A stretch of 64,000 nt of DNA from Desulfonatronovibrio magnus. GTDB lineage: Bacteria; Desulfobacterota; Desulfovibrionia; Desulfovibrionales; Desulfonatronovibrionaceae. Position 1 is the first letter of the stretch; the number at the start of each line of letters is the position of its first letter. Below are positions 41,635 through 51,503 of this stretch, piece after piece. Below the pieces are notes generated by a model. That model was not told the DNA's origin, made no database searches, and worked only from the letters and a program-made list of their open reading frames with translations. A program made the translations under genes and the position numbers. The stretch lies in NCBI RefSeq assembly GCF_000934755.1, contig NZ_KN882180.1:29433-93432 (forward strand), given 5' to 3'.

Positions 41635-43911
41635 TTATCCACCAAATGTCCCAAGGTTCAACAGATTTAAACGAACCTCAAACTTGCGGTCAAAGTCGGA
41701 TTCAGTATATTTGAACCTGATACTGTAACATTGATGCTGATAGAATATACCAACTCCGCGCTCCACATCTTCGTTAAACTCCAGATCTCTTCGGTAGGTC
41801 AGGTTAAATTGCCAGTTGGGAATAAATTCCAGAGTAGTACCGATTTCCATGATGCTTGTTCTGGAGTTAATGCGGCGTTTGTATTCATCAATTTTTTCCA
41901 GGAAATCGAGGCTGAACCATGCAGATGCCTTTTGAGGCCAGTTCATGGTCAACGTATGCTCATGTTCTGTGATGCGGTTTTCGTATGGAGAATACCATGT
42001 TTTGTTGCGCAGGTTGACCCATTTACCGGGAAAGACTGTTGTTTCAGCTAATATATCTGAAAAGGGACGCCTGGAATATGTTTCTAAGTCCTGGCTGCGT
42101 CTCGCTTCCCGAAAATCATAGCTTTGTTCAAATTTTATGCGGAAAAAATCCAGATAGTTAGCGCTTAATGCTGGACCAGTAGAGCTATCACCCGGCACTA
42201 CAGTGTCTGAACGGCGAGTAAAAACATTGCTCAGGGAATAAGTAAGCTCTTCTCTTGGTTCAATCCTGTCACTGGAATCAAAGACAGGATGTTTTTCCTG
42301 ATTTACGTTGGGTATATAGTCAAAATCAATTTCCGGTCTGACGCTGTGCTGAATTCTTGTCCACTTGCTCATGCCGAGATTTTGCAGGGAGGGTTCAGGC
42401 ATGCTGTTTAACTCAAATATCCTGTGCAGGCTTGTAAAGGCATTGATATTGATGTCATACAAGCCCCTGGTTTGCATGGAGTTATCTGTGTCGCGCTCAG
42501 AAGGTTCATTTTCAAAGCGATCAATGGCCCATAAAGTCTGACGCCAGCCAATGCTGGGAGTAAGAGTACCGAAATTGTTTCTTAAGGGGGAACTCAAGCG
42601 AGGATGTACATCAAACCTTCCCGCTCTGGTGCCGTACTCACGCCAGAAATATACGCCCTGGGCAGCGGCTTCAAGTTCAAGCGGGGTCTGCCCGAGGTTT
42701 GTTCTGAACAGATTGAGATTGAGCTCAGGCAGACGTTGAACTGTAGGGTTTAAACTTGATGGAAGGTTGTCATTTTTGTGTCTTAAGTTGTCGGAATAGA
42801 CCAGTCGGGTATCAAGGCCCACATTAGTCCAATAACGGGTTGCACTGACAATATTGGTTCTGATAAAGCTGTTGTGATCATCAATATCCCGCCCGAATTT
42901 TTTTAGAAATTCGTTACGTGAATTATCAAATCCGGAAATGCCGGATTTGAACTCTCTAAGGTAGTAGTGATCAGAGACATAATCCAGGTCAAGTTTATAA
43001 AACCATCCGCTCTCAGGATGATGCCCATCATATTTACCTCTGAGCCAGTAGCGGTCAGTATTGTCTCGCATCATCCCGTCATCTCTGAAGCGTCTGGGCT
43101 TTGATTCAGGGGTATCGTGTTTTTCGCGGTCATTAAGCCAGTCTAACCTCCACAATCCCTTGCTAAGTAAAGATGGGGTGTGCCGATACTCGAGCCCTGT
43201 CATGAGTCCCCGTTTGGAGTAATAGTTGGCATAGATGGTAGCATCGCGCTGTTCATCTATAGCCCAATAATAAGGAAGGTTTATGTTGGTTCCGTATTCA
43301 GAGCCATAGCCGACATCAGGTAGTAAAAAACCGCTTTGTCGTTCTGTCTTGACAGGGACAATCATGTATGGAGCATAAAAGACTGACTGATCTTTGATCC
43401 GCAGCCTGGGGTGACGCATGGTAGCGTATCCATCAACATTGATGCGTCCACTGGTTGATACAATGGACCATGGAGGACGTTCTCCATCGCATGATGTCAT
43501 GGATCCCTCAACAAAAGTATAAGTGTTTTCATCTAATTTTTTCAGTTTTTCGCCGGTAAAGTACACGTGTTCTTTTGCCACGAATATTTGGCCATGCGTG
43601 ATCCAGCCCACATTATGTTCGAGATCAAATTCAGCCTCTTGACCCTCAAGATAATCACCATCCCAGTAAGCCCGGATGTTTCCCTTAAGATAAAGAAGAC
43701 TGGTTTCGGTGTGCAGTCTGGCATAGTCTGCCTGTAGAAAATTATCTTGCCTGTGCAAATAGACATCATCAAAAGCTTCAATGATTTTATCGCCTTCATG
43801 GGATGTGAGGCGTTGTGCTTCGAGATGCCACGGAACTTCGGCATGACTGAAGTCAAAAGTATGGAGCAGTGTAAAAAATGTTATAAGCAGGATTAATCTT
43901 GTTGTTTTCAC
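41635..43911 (-). CDS. lptD: LPS-assembly outer-membrane protein LptD
   Basis: A 758-residue outer-membrane protein. The signal peptide ends near DFSHA. An OstA/LptA-like N-terminal domain (about 25-150; RLTSHEGDKIIEAFDDVYLH) is followed by a large C-terminal barrel (LPYYWAIDEQRDATIYANYY, WFYKLDLDYVSDHYYL). Together with LptE it places lipopolysaccharide in the outer leaflet. The GTG at 43911 is the only start that keeps the signal peptide; its binding site is weak. It is the first gene of the lptD-mutL-purD row. The upstream 900 bp contain repeats. Confidence 0.9.
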   Translation of the reverse strand: MKTTRLILLITFFTLLHTFDFSHAEVPWHLEAQRLTSHEGDKIIEAFDDVYLHRQDNFLQADYARLHTETSLLYLKGNIRAYWDGDYLEGQEAEFDLEHNVGWITHGQIFVAKEHVYFTGEKLKKLDENTYTFVEGSMTSCDGERPPWSIVSTSGRINVDGYATMRHPRLRIKDQSVFYAPYMIVPVKTERQSGFLLPDVGYGSEYGTNINLPYYWAIDEQRDATIYANYYSKRGLMTGLEYRHTPSLLSKGLWRLDWLNDREKHDTPESKPRRFRDDGMMRDNTDRYWLRGKYDGHHPESGWFYKLDLDYVSDHYYLREFKSGISGFDNSRNEFLKKFGRDIDDHNSFIRTNIVSATRYWTNVGLDTRLVYSDNLRHKNDNLPSSLNPTVQRLPELNLNLFRTNLGQTPLELEAAAQGVYFWREYGTRAGRFDVHPRLSSPLRNNFGTLTPSIGWRQTLWAIDRFENEPSERDTDNSMQTRGLYDININAFTSLHRIFELNSMPEPSLQNLGMSKWTRIQHSVRPEIDFDYIPNVNQEKHPVFDSSDRIEPREELTYSLSNVFTRRSDTVVPGDSSTGPALSANYLDFFRIKFEQSYDFREARRSQDLETYSRRPFSDILAETTVFPGKWVNLRNKTWYSPYENRITEHEHTLTMNWPQKASAWFSLDFLEKIDEYKRRINSRTSIMEIGTTLEFIPNWQFNLTYRRDLEFNEDVERGVGIFYQHQCYSIRFKYTESDFDRKFEVRLNLLNLGTFGG

Positions 43912-44040
43912 TGGAAGGGCTTGCTGGAAAAATGGTTAAGAGGATCTGCCTGTGATTGTGTAAAAGCGGTTTATCACTAATGCGACATTTAATGTAAATT
44001 AATGCCTCGGCTAATGAGGACAGGCGTTTTTGCCGATTTT
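43912..44040. other. Region upstream of lptD
   Basis: AT-rich sequence that should hold the lptD promoter; none matched well enough to call. It ends at the reversed composite repeat. Confidence 0.3.
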
Positions 44041-44695
44041 ATCATGGATTCAGGCATATCATCGATTTTTGCTTACAAGTAACAATAATCATATCTGAAA
44101 TAAATTCACAGCATTATGGTTTTACCATAAAGATTGCTTCAGTCGCTCAGGCTCCCTCGTGGGTGACAGTTTTTCAGCAACTACATCCCTGACAGCTCAG
44201 GTGTCATTGCGAGCGAGTCTTTTTACCTCGTTGAATACACGCAGTGTAGGCGCAGCCATTCAACTGGGGCGAGCGCGGCAATCCTTGTTGCGAGCGAAGC
44301 GAAGCAATCTCGTGTTAAGGCTGTTTCAAGTTTTTTTACGATTTTTGCTCATGATTGATGCACATTTGCCTGAAAAGTTCCGTCAAAGATAGGAACTTTG
44401 CGCCTGGCACAGCTTCCTGCCCGGAGGCTTACAGCCCGGAGGGGGACTGTCCCTCGCTGTGTAAATTTTTTCATTAAAGCAAATTTCTTCCAGGAACCAA
44501 TGCAGCATCAATCATTTTTATAGTACCTCGCGGGGACTGTCCCAATTTCCAAATATGGGACTGTTCTTCAAGGTGGAGGCGGCTTCCAGCCGCCTGGAAT
44601 TAAATAGCCTGCAGGATGCAGGCTCCACGTTAAAGACAGTTACTCACAAGTTCGGTCCCGGTCCGCCCAGGTGAGGAGCTTCTAAGCAACTGCCC
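44041..44695 (-). repeat. Composite repeat in reverse orientation (E, C, B, A)
   Basis: Reverse copy of the 31 kb composite: module E (about 44060-44330) with a three-way-junction core at 44230-44264, module C (about 44340-44565) with the nested GCCCGGAGGCTTACAGCCC hairpin, module B (44573-44628) and module A (about 44638-44690). A duplicated A-B unit is absent here. No credible gene. Confidence 0.86.
44230..44264 (+). repeat. Three-way-junction module (type 5), copy 3
   Basis: GTTGAAT (44230-44236), ACAC-GCA-GTGT, GGC-GCA-GCC and ATTCAAC (44258-44264). Compared with the empty site at 53629, a 48-bp insert (from TTTACCTC before the core to TGGGG after it) is present here. Confidence 0.78.
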
Positions 44696-44824
44696 GGAGA
44701 TAGGCAAAACGTCTTCTTGTAATTTAGGCGAAACGTATATAATGTTTTATGTCATCAACAACTGATGACGATAGCATAATGAGTATTTGTTCGCAACTTA
44801 TTACTTGCAGGTGAGTTCAGCAAT

Positions 44825-45835
44825 ATGGATCAAATTTTTGAAGAGTCTGTAGAGTTTCATGATACGCAGGGTATCCAGGAGCTTTTTGGCCCTCAGGGCA
44901 TTAATCTGAGTATTATTCATGCCGGTACCGGAGCCAGGATAGAAAACCGAGGGGGGCTGGTTACTCTTGCAGGTCCTGATAAATCAAAGCTTAAACTGGC
45001 CAAGGCCTGTCTTGTGCAGCTCTACAGGCTGATTCTTTCAGGTTATAAGATAGTTCCACAAGATGTTGAGGCAGCATTGCGCATACTTGAAGGCGATTCT
45101 CAAGCAGACTTGAAAAAGGTTTTTAAGAAAGAGGTCTTCATTGTTTCCAATAAGAAGACTATAGTTCCTAAAAGCGCTACTCAACGACAGTACCTTAACG
45201 CCATTAAGACCAGGGATCTGGTTTTTGGAGTGGGACCTGCCGGAACAGGCAAAACTTATCTTGCTGTTGCCGTGGCTGTCTCCTGCCTGACACAGAAAAT
45301 GGTCAAGCGCATAATCCTGACCAGACCGGCTGTGGAGGCTGGAGAAAAACTGGGTTTTCTGCCTGGAGATATGATGGAAAAGGTCAATCCCTACCTGCGC
45401 CCTCTTTATGATGCACTGCACGACATGCTTGATTTTCGCAGGGTTCAGGAAATGCTTGAGACAGGCATAATTGAAGTAGCTCCACTGGCCTTTATGCGGG
45501 GCAGAACCCTGAATGATTCTTTCATTATTCTGGATGAAGCCCAGAATACCACACCAGAACAGATGAAAATGTTTCTGACCAGGATGGGGCTTGGCTCTAA
45601 GGCTGTGGTGACCGGAGATGTTACCCAGGTTGATCTGCCTGGAACATCAATTTCCGGACTTATTCAAAGTGTCAAGGTGCTGCAGGGGGTTGAGGGTATT
45701 GAGTTTGTTCATTTCAATCAAAAAGATGTCATACGACACAGTCTTGTGGGCAGGATTGTGCATGCTTATGACCAATATGATCAGGCCAGGCATAAGGGGA
45801 AGGCTGAAGGGGGAAGGCTGAAGACTGAAGACTGA
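44825..45835 (+). CDS. phoH: PhoH-family ATPase (YbeZ-type)
   Basis: A 336-residue protein. An N-terminal KH-like part leads to the PhoH ATPase with Walker A GPAGTGKTY at 137-145 and Walker B FIILDEAQN near 232-240. It acts with YbeY in rRNA and ribosome maturation. The ATG at 44825 follows GCAGGTGAG. The last 13 residues (KGKAEGGRLKTED) and the stop codon are encoded by the GGCTGAA heptad array that begins at 45795, so the natural C-terminus was overwritten by repeat DNA. Confidence 0.93.
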   Translation: MDQIFEESVEFHDTQGIQELFGPQGINLSIIHAGTGARIENRGGLVTLAGPDKSKLKLAKACLVQLYRLILSGYKIVPQDVEAALRILEGDSQADLKKVFKKEVFIVSNKKTIVPKSATQRQYLNAIKTRDLVFGVGPAGTGKTYLAVAVAVSCLTQKMVKRIILTRPAVEAGEKLGFLPGDMMEKVNPYLRPLYDALHDMLDFRRVQEMLETGIIEVAPLAFMRGRTLNDSFIILDEAQNTTPEQMKMFLTRMGLGSKAVVTGDVTQVDLPGTSISGLIQSVKVLQGVEGIEFVHFNQKDVIRHSLVGRIVHAYDQYDQARHKGKAEGGRLKTED

Positions 45836-45920
45836 AGGAGGAAGGGGGAAGGCTGAAGGCTGAAGGGGGAAGGCTGAAGACTGAAGGAGGAAGGGGGAAG
45901 GCTGAAGGCTGAAGGGGAAA
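45795..45920. repeat. Heptad tandem array, GGCTGAA/GGGGGAA/GACTGAA type
   Basis: About 18 contiguous 7-bp units in phase, mixing GGCTGAA, GGGGGAA, GACTGAA and GGAGGAA, with a higher-order 49-bp repetition. It begins inside the phoH reading frame and continues past its stop. Confidence 0.92.
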
Positions 45921-46033
45921 AGAGCTGGGTATAACACCTCTGACCTACAGCTTTAACCTTGTAGACTGGACAGGCAAAAGTTTCTGTAAATATTTATTGC
46001 AAACTGGAAAGCAAGACTAAATAACAAGACCTG

Positions 46034-46103
46034 CAACCACGAACCTTGAACCATGAACCAGGAACCACGAACCAGGAACGAAGAACCAGGAACGAAGAAC
46101 CAT
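46034..46103. repeat. Heptad tandem array, GAACCNN type
   Basis: Ten contiguous heptads: one CAACCAC then GAACCTT, GAACCAT, GAACCAG, GAACCAC, GAACCAG, GAACGAA, GAACCAG, GAACGAA, GAACCAT. It ends 6 bp before the probable ybeY start, and an alternative start (46053) falls within it. Confidence 0.92.
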
Positions 46104-46109
46104 CAAGGT

Positions 46110-46520
46110 ATGATAAATATTCATTCTGACACAAATCTTGTTTTACGTGTAATCATAAGCCTGCGAGAGGTTAAGTTTTTATGTGCACGTATATGTGCAG
46201 AACTTGGTTGTATGGATCCTGAACTGGATATCCTTATCAGTCATGATGCAGCCATGGCTCGTTTTAACAAGGATTTTCTGGACATGGAAGGCCCTACCAA
46301 TGTACTCAGTTTTCCTGAAGATGAAAGTTGTGATAGTATTTGCGGACAAATTATAATCAATGCCGACGCGGTCAAGCGGGAAGCATTGCTGTACGGAGAA
46401 ACCCCGCTGGATTGCTTCAGACGCCTCATAACACACGGCATTCTGCATTTGAGCGGTTTGGATCATGGTCCTGAAATGGAGGCCATGGCCCGTAGAATTC
46501 AAGAGGTCTGCCATGCCTGA
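46110..46520 (+). CDS. ybeY: Endoribonuclease YbeY
   Basis: A 136-residue metal-dependent RNase for 16S rRNA 3'-end maturation. The zinc site THGILHLSGLDH has His109, His113 and His119; NVLSFPEDE near 64-72 is also typical. The ATG at 46110 is preferred because the protein then starts like its relatives (MINIHSDTN). The open frame to ATG 46053 would add 19 residues encoded only by the GAACCNN heptads. No strong binding site is visible for either start. Its partner phoH is just upstream. The stop overlaps the next gene's start. Confidence 0.9.
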   Translation: MINIHSDTNLVLRVIISLREVKFLCARICAELGCMDPELDILISHDAAMARFNKDFLDMEGPTNVLSFPEDESCDSICGQIIINADAVKREALLYGETPLDCFRRLITHGILHLSGLDHGPEMEAMARRIQEVCHA

Positions 46521-47787
46521 AGATTTTCAAAGGCTAAAAATCCTGATAGTTCTGCCCATGTATGGAGGATCTCTGCCAGTGGGCAGAAGTTGTGCCCAGG
46601 CCTTGAAAAAGCAGGGGCACCTTGTGGAAGTGTTTGAAGCACCTGGGTTTTACAGTTCGTTTACAGCTCTGAAAGAGCTTCGAGTCAGCTCAGTCAGTCT
46701 TGAACAACTGGAAAACAGCTTTTTGCAGGTTGTGTCCAATGCTGTTCTGGCCAAGGTTGATTTTTTTGAGCCGGACCTTGTTCTTTCCCTGGCCCAGGCA
46801 CCTTTGAGCAGGCAGGCCCTGCGCAAGCTGCGCGGGGATAAGGTGCCCACAGCCATGTGGTTTGTGGAGGATTTTCAGGTATTTACTTACTGGCAGGCCT
46901 TTGCGCCATATTATGATATTTTCGCCGTGATTCAGAAGGAACCCTTTTTTTCTCAGCTTAAGTCCATTGGCGTGGAAAATTATCTTTATCTTCCTATGGC
47001 TGCTGATCCGGATTTTCATTGTCCTGTTAATCTGAGTCCGGTGGATCAAAAAAAATGGGGTAGTGATCTGTCCTTTATGGGGGCCGGGTATCCCAATCGG
47101 CGCAGGGCATTTAAGGAATTGACCCATTATGATTTCAAGATCTGGGGTTCGGAATGGCAGGGAGATACTGTTCTTGCACCCTATCTGCAGCTTCAGGGAA
47201 GGCGTATAACTGCTGAAGAATGCGTCAAGATTTTTAATGCTTCCAAAATCAATCTAAACCTGCATTCCAGTGTGCAGGGTGATAAGGAAGTCCAGCCGGG
47301 GGATTTTGTCAACCCCCGAACTTTTGAACTGGCATCGTGCGCTGCCTTTCAACTGGTGGACGAGCGTACCCTCATGCCGGAACTGTTTGATCAGGATGAA
47401 CTGATCACTTTTACTGATATGAATGATCTCAAGGAAAAAATTGATTATTTTTTGAGTAATCCGGAAAAAAGAATCAGCCTGGGTCAAAAGGCCAGAGACA
47501 GGGTGATTCAGGATCACACCTATGACAGACGCATGCGGGAGCTTATTGACTTTGCAGTCAGTCGGAAAGGTATTCAGACCCGTCAGGCTCAGTACACAGT
47601 GTTTGATGAATTGCCAAAGGACCTGAAAAATGAACTGGAAAATCTTCTGTCTGAGCTGGGGCTTTCTAAACATGTTAGTTTTGAAGATCTGGTGCATTAT
47701 GTTAGACAGGAAAAGGGGCAGCTGAGTTCTCTCGAAACAGCTATATTGTTTCTGGATGAGTGGAGAAAACAGTATAAAAAAAATTAG
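46513..47787 (+). CDS. CgeB-like glycosyltransferase-fold protein
   Basis: A 424-residue protein. The N-terminus ILIVLPMYGGSLPVGRSCAQ resembles GT-B-fold nucleotide-sugar enzymes, and the C-terminal half matches the CgeB/Glyco_trans_1_2 region: DLSFMGAGYPNRR, NASKINLNLHSSV, DFVNPRTFELASC and a final helical segment. Substrate and product are unknown; in Desulfovibrio-type genomes such proteins belong to surface glycan or flagellin glycosylation sets. The ATG at 46513 has AGAGG 6 nt upstream and overlaps the ybeY stop. The longer form from 46465 lies inside ybeY and is disfavoured. Confidence 0.78.
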   Translation: MPEDFQRLKILIVLPMYGGSLPVGRSCAQALKKQGHLVEVFEAPGFYSSFTALKELRVSSVSLEQLENSFLQVVSNAVLAKVDFFEPDLVLSLAQAPLSRQALRKLRGDKVPTAMWFVEDFQVFTYWQAFAPYYDIFAVIQKEPFFSQLKSIGVENYLYLPMAADPDFHCPVNLSPVDQKKWGSDLSFMGAGYPNRRRAFKELTHYDFKIWGSEWQGDTVLAPYLQLQGRRITAEECVKIFNASKINLNLHSSVQGDKEVQPGDFVNPRTFELASCAAFQLVDERTLMPELFDQDELITFTDMNDLKEKIDYFLSNPEKRISLGQKARDRVIQDHTYDRRMRELIDFAVSRKGIQTRQAQYTVFDELPKDLKNELENLLSELGLSKHVSFEDLVHYVRQEKGQLSSLETAILFLDEWRKQYKKN

Positions 47788-47841
47788 TGTTTATCTTGAT
47801 AGTTACAAGTTACCTGTAAATTATCACTGTTTGGAAAAATT

Positions 47842-48501
47842 ATGATAGATTCAAAAACTCAAATTAGATGGGAAGGGCTGAATGCCATTATTATGGTAGT
47901 GCTGTGTACTCTGGTTTTTGCTATTCTTGGCTGGTGGTGGGCAGCCCTGACAGGTCTGGTTGTGACCGGTCTGGTCCTAAATTTTTTTCGCGATCCCGAA
48001 AGGGTTGTACCGGATGAGACGGGTGTTGTGGTTGCACCGGCAGATGGTAAAATAATTAAAATTGAACATATGCGCGATCCTTTCAGCGGGGAGAGCAGAC
48101 AGACCATTTGTGTGTTTATGAATGTTTTCAACGTTCATGTGAACAGGATGCCTGTCAGCGGAACCATCAAGGGCATCAAATATTTTCCGGGAAAATTCAT
48201 CAATGCCTCATTTGACAAGGCTTCGACAGATAATGAGCGGTGCGCCTGGCAAATTTCAGATGAAAATGGTGATGAATGGACCATGGTCCAGATTGCAGGC
48301 CTTGTGGCCAGAAGAATAGTACCGTTGGCCGAAAAAGGAGATCAGCTTTCCATGGGCGAGAGATATGGTTTGATTAAATTTGGTTCCAGGGTTGACCTTT
48401 ATATGCCAAAGGGCTATGATCTTGTAGTAGATAAAGGAGATAAAGCTTTTGCTGGCCAGACTGTACTTGCTAAGCGCATAAGGGGTTTGAGAAGCAATTA
48501 G
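47842..48501 (+). CDS. psd: Phosphatidylserine decarboxylase
   Basis: A 219-residue enzyme of the short (archaeal/Bacillus-like) class that forms phosphatidylethanolamine. Two N-terminal transmembrane stretches (about 15-45) anchor it. FFRDPERVVPDETGVVVAPA and ADGKI near 67-71 are followed by the autocleavage site KFGSRVDL with Gly181-Ser182, where the pyruvoyl group forms. It pairs with pssA 98 bp downstream, so the PE branch is encoded as a unit. The ATG at 47842 has no strong binding site (GGAAAAATT). Confidence 0.95.
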   Translation: MIDSKTQIRWEGLNAIIMVVLCTLVFAILGWWWAALTGLVVTGLVLNFFRDPERVVPDETGVVVAPADGKIIKIEHMRDPFSGESRQTICVFMNVFNVHVNRMPVSGTIKGIKYFPGKFINASFDKASTDNERCAWQISDENGDEWTMVQIAGLVARRIVPLAEKGDQLSMGERYGLIKFGSRVDLYMPKGYDLVVDKGDKAFAGQTVLAKRIRGLRSN

Positions 48502-48598
48502 CTCGAAATTTTAAACAATTGCCTTTAACGCTTAATGCTCTCATCAGGAACTTTAGCGAAAATAACACATAGTTTCCAATTATTGCATAATAAAATCA

Positions 48599-49369
48599 AT
48601 GACCCAGAAAATTGGCCCCCGACATAAAGGTTTTTATATCCTGCCCAACTTGCTGACAACAGCCAGCCTGTTTATTGGTTTTATGGGCATTTTATGGGCA
48701 ATAGAAGGTCGTTTTCACCTCACTGCCATAGCAATTTTGGGAGCCTGTGTTTTTGACGGACTCGATGGTAAAATAGCAAGACTTACCAATTCCTCATCAG
48801 ATTTTGGTATCCAGTTTGACTCTCTCTCCGATCTTGTTTCGTTTGGAGTTTGTCCTGCTCTGACAATGTATTTATGGCAGCTTGGCAGTTTTGATCAGGC
48901 TGGTCTTGCTGTGGCCTTTTTATTCATGGCCTGTGGAGCCCTCAGGCTTGCCAGGTTCAATCTCATTACCAAAAGTTCTCCTAAAAAGTTTTTTGTCGGT
49001 CTGCCCATTCCTGCTGCAGCCTGTACTCTGGCAGCTTTTATTCTCTTCAGCAGTTATCTGCCTCATAGTTTTGCTGAAGTAATACTTCCCAAGGCCACAT
49101 TAATGTTGACCTTTGTGCTGGGTCTTCTCATGATCAGCAAGGTTAAGTACGCTTCCTTTAAAGAGTTTGAAATGGTCCGGCTGCATCCCTTTTCTTCCAT
49201 AGTGACAGCCATTATGATTTTTGTGCTTGTTGCTTCGGAGCCCAAGTTTATTCTTTTTCTGTTTTTTATTACCTATGTTTTTTCCGGCCTTATCTACACT
49301 TACCTGTACCTTCCTCTACGCAAGCCAGCCAATCTACGGGAGCCCGAAAGGCGCTCTCATAATAGTTAA
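48599..49369 (+). CDS. pssA: CDP-diacylglycerol-serine O-phosphatidyltransferase
   Basis: A 256-residue integral membrane CDP-alcohol phosphatidyltransferase with about seven helices. The catalytic motif D-G-x2-A/D-R-x8-G-x3-D-x3-D appears as FDGLDGKIARLTNSSSDFG and then DSLSDLVSFG (Asp53 to Asp78). It makes phosphatidylserine, the substrate of psd. Type II PssA. The start at 48599 lacks an obvious ribosome binding site. The C-terminal end is followed by heptad arrays before leuA. Confidence 0.95.
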   Translation: MTQKIGPRHKGFYILPNLLTTASLFIGFMGILWAIEGRFHLTAIAILGACVFDGLDGKIARLTNSSSDFGIQFDSLSDLVSFGVCPALTMYLWQLGSFDQAGLAVAFLFMACGALRLARFNLITKSSPKKFFVGLPIPAAACTLAAFILFSSYLPHSFAEVILPKATLMLTFVLGLLMISKVKYASFKEFEMVRLHPFSSIVTAIMIFVLVASEPKFILFLFFITYVFSGLIYTYLYLPLRKPANLREPERRSHNS

Positions 49370-49433
49370 TATACTCTCATATCAACCGTTTTGGTTATTT
49401 TTTCAGGCAGGAAGATTCAGGCTGAATGTTTTA

Positions 49434-49538
49434 GACTGAAGGCTGTAGGTTGAAGGCTGAAGGCTGAAGGCTGAAGGTTGAAGGCTGTAGGCTGTAGGTT
49501 GTAGGATGAAGGCTGTAGGCTGTAGGTTGTAGGATGAA
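49434..49538. repeat. Heptad tandem array, GGCTGAA/GGCTGTA/GGTTGTA type
   Basis: Fifteen contiguous 7-bp units with a higher-order 28-bp repeat (GGCTGTA, GGTTGTA, GGATGAA, GGCTGTA). It lies between pssA and leuA. Confidence 0.9.
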
Positions 49539-49690
49539 GGTTTGAAAGTTTGAAGGGCTGATTATAATCCTGCTATATGGGAATGTTGGAAGGTAAGACA
49601 CAGTTTAAATTTCAATCAAAATTGACATCTACAAGATTTCAGGCAAAATTTAGTTTATACAGATAGAACCGGGAATAACCATCACCGGAC

Positions 49691-49767
49691 ATCAATTAAC
49701 AATTAGCGAATAACTATTAACAACTAACTATTAACAGATAACTATTAACAGATAACGTTCAACTATT
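49691..49767. repeat. Heptad tandem array, AACTATT/AACAGAT type
   Basis: Eleven contiguous 7-bp units, nearly all of form AACNNNN, ending about 12 bp before the leuA ribosome binding site. The leuA promoter must lie upstream of it or within it. Confidence 0.9.
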
Positions 49768-49790
49768 AATTAAAAATCAGGAGATATACA

Positions 49791-51344
49791 ATGTCTGACA
49801 GAATTTATATTTTTGACACAACTTTGCGAGATGGAGAACAGTCTCCGGGCGCCACCATGAACATGAGAGAAAAGGTCCGTCTGGCAAGGCAGTTAGAAAG
49901 ACTGGGAGTAGATATCATTGAAGCTGGTTTTCCGGCAGCCAGCCAGGGAGATTTTGAATCAGTGGCCAAAATTGCAGAAGCAGTCAAGGATTGCAGTGTG
50001 GCAGGCCTTTGCAGATCAGTGAAAAGTGATATTGACGCTGCATGGGGGGCAATTAAAGGCGGAGTATCCCCCAGGATTCATACCTTTATTGCTACATCAG
50101 ATATTCACATGAAATACAAGCTTGGAAAAAACCGTGATCAGGTTCTGGAAATGACGAAAGAGGCAGTGTCTTATGCTGCTGGTTTATGTCCGGATGTTGA
50201 GTTTTCCGCTGAAGATGCTTCACGCTCTGAGCCTGTTTTTCTGGCCCAGGTTGTGCAAACGGCTATAGCTGCTGGTGCCCGCACCATCAATATTCCGGAT
50301 ACAGTTGGTTATGCGCAGCCCCAGGAATATGGTGAGCTTATCAGGTATCTTATTGATAATGTTCCCAACAGCCAGGAAGCAATATTCAGTGTTCATTGTC
50401 ATAATGATCTTGGGCTTGGAGTAGCCAATACTCTGGCTGCCATTAAGGCAGGTGCCAGACAGGCTGAGGTAACTTTAAGCGGCATAGGAGAGCGGGCTGG
50501 CAATGCTGCCATGGAAGAAGTAATTATGGCTCTCAATGTCCGCAGGGATTACTACAATCTTGAGACCCGTGTGGACACTCAACAGATTTACCCTTCCTGC
50601 AGATTGCTTTCCATGATTATCGGTCAGCCTATTCCACCATACAAGGCCATTACTGGAGCAAATGCCTTTGCACATGAGTCCGGCATTCATCAGGACGGCA
50701 TGCTCAAAAACAGACAGACCTATGAAATAATGACACCAGACAGCATTGGAAAGTCATCCAGCGATATTGTCATAGGCAAGCATTCAGGCCGACATGCTCT
50801 CAAGAGTAAACTGGACGAACTTGGCTATAAGCTTACAGAAGAGCAGTTGACCCAGGTTTTTCAGGCAGTCAAGAACCTTGCAGATAAGAAAAAGCAGGTA
50901 TTTATCGAAGATGTGGAAGCTGTTGTCCTGGAAGAGGTTTACAGGATACCGGACAGGTTCAAGCTTAAATATCTGAGTTCCATGTCTGGAAATATGGCCA
51001 TCCCAACAGCAGCACTCAGGATGGAGGTACGGGGCGAGGAAAAGCAGCTTTCAGATTTTGGCGTAGGTCCCATTGACGCAGTTTTCAATACCATTGATCG
51101 GCTTGTGGAAAGACACCCCAAGCTTTTACGCTATTCAGTAAATGCCATAACCGGTGGCACTGACGCCCAGGGTGAAGTCACTGTTAAGCTGGAAGAAAAT
51201 GCCATGACATCAGTAGGGCGAGCATCTGATCCAGATATTATTGTTGCCAGCGCCAAGGCTTATATCAATGCCTTGAACAGACTGGCAAAAAAGGAAGGTG
51301 ACCCGAGAAGTGATGTTGGCTATTATGACTCAGTCACCCCATAA
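49791..51344 (+). CDS. leuA: 2-isopropylmalate synthase
   Basis: A 517-residue enzyme that condenses acetyl-CoA with 2-oxoisovalerate, the first step to leucine. The HMGL-like barrel has [12 protein letters not shown] at 9-20, the metal ligands [13 protein letters not shown] near 203-215 and [11 protein letters not shown]. The C-terminal LeuA dimer domain (about 380-510) is the feedback site for leucine. CAGGAG is 8 nt before the ATG. It heads the leuA-leuC-leuD-leuB series. No leader peptide was recognised. Confidence 0.96.
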   Translation: MSDRIYIFDTTLRDGEQSPGATMNMREKVRLARQLERLGVDIIEAGFPAASQGDFESVAKIAEAVKDCSVAGLCRSVKSDIDAAWGAIKGGVSPRIHTFIATSDIHMKYKLGKNRDQVLEMTKEAVSYAAGLCPDVEFSAEDASRSEPVFLAQVVQTAIAAGARTINIPDTVGYAQPQEYGELIRYLIDNVPNSQEAIFSVHCHNDLGLGVANTLAAIKAGARQAEVTLSGIGERAGNAAMEEVIMALNVRRDYYNLETRVDTQQIYPSCRLLSMIIGQPIPPYKAITGANAFAHESGIHQDGMLKNRQTYEIMTPDSIGKSSSDIVIGKHSGRHALKSKLDELGYKLTEEQLTQVFQAVKNLADKKKQVFIEDVEAVVLEEVYRIPDRFKLKYLSSMSGNMAIPTAALRMEVRGEEKQLSDFGVGPIDAVFNTIDRLVERHPKLLRYSVNAITGGTDAQGEVTVKLEENAMTSVGRASDPDIIVASAKAYINALNRLAKKEGDPRSDVGYYDSVTP

Positions 51345-51503
51345 TACTGCAAACAAAAAGGTAACAGCCCTTTGCATGAGGCATGTGGGCTGCATTTCTC
51401 CGGGGTTCAGCTTAGGGTCAAAATAGGAAATTACAGGATATTTTTGCTACGAGCCCCGGAAACATACCTGTTAGAATGACATTAAAATAAGGAGAATGAA
51501 ATT
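51345..51503. other. leuA-leuC spacer
   Basis: Holds a weak stem CAGCCC...GGGCTG (about 51365-51395) with no T-run. Its function is unclear; it could be an RNA-processing or attenuation element. Confidence 0.3.

Noticed and set aside
45795..46103. CRISPR-like repeats
   Set aside because: Units are only 7 bp, contiguous, with no spacers, no leader and no cas genes.
46053..46109. An N-terminal extension of YbeY starting at 46053
   Set aside because: It is encoded entirely by GAACCNN heptads and is absent from the family's normal length.
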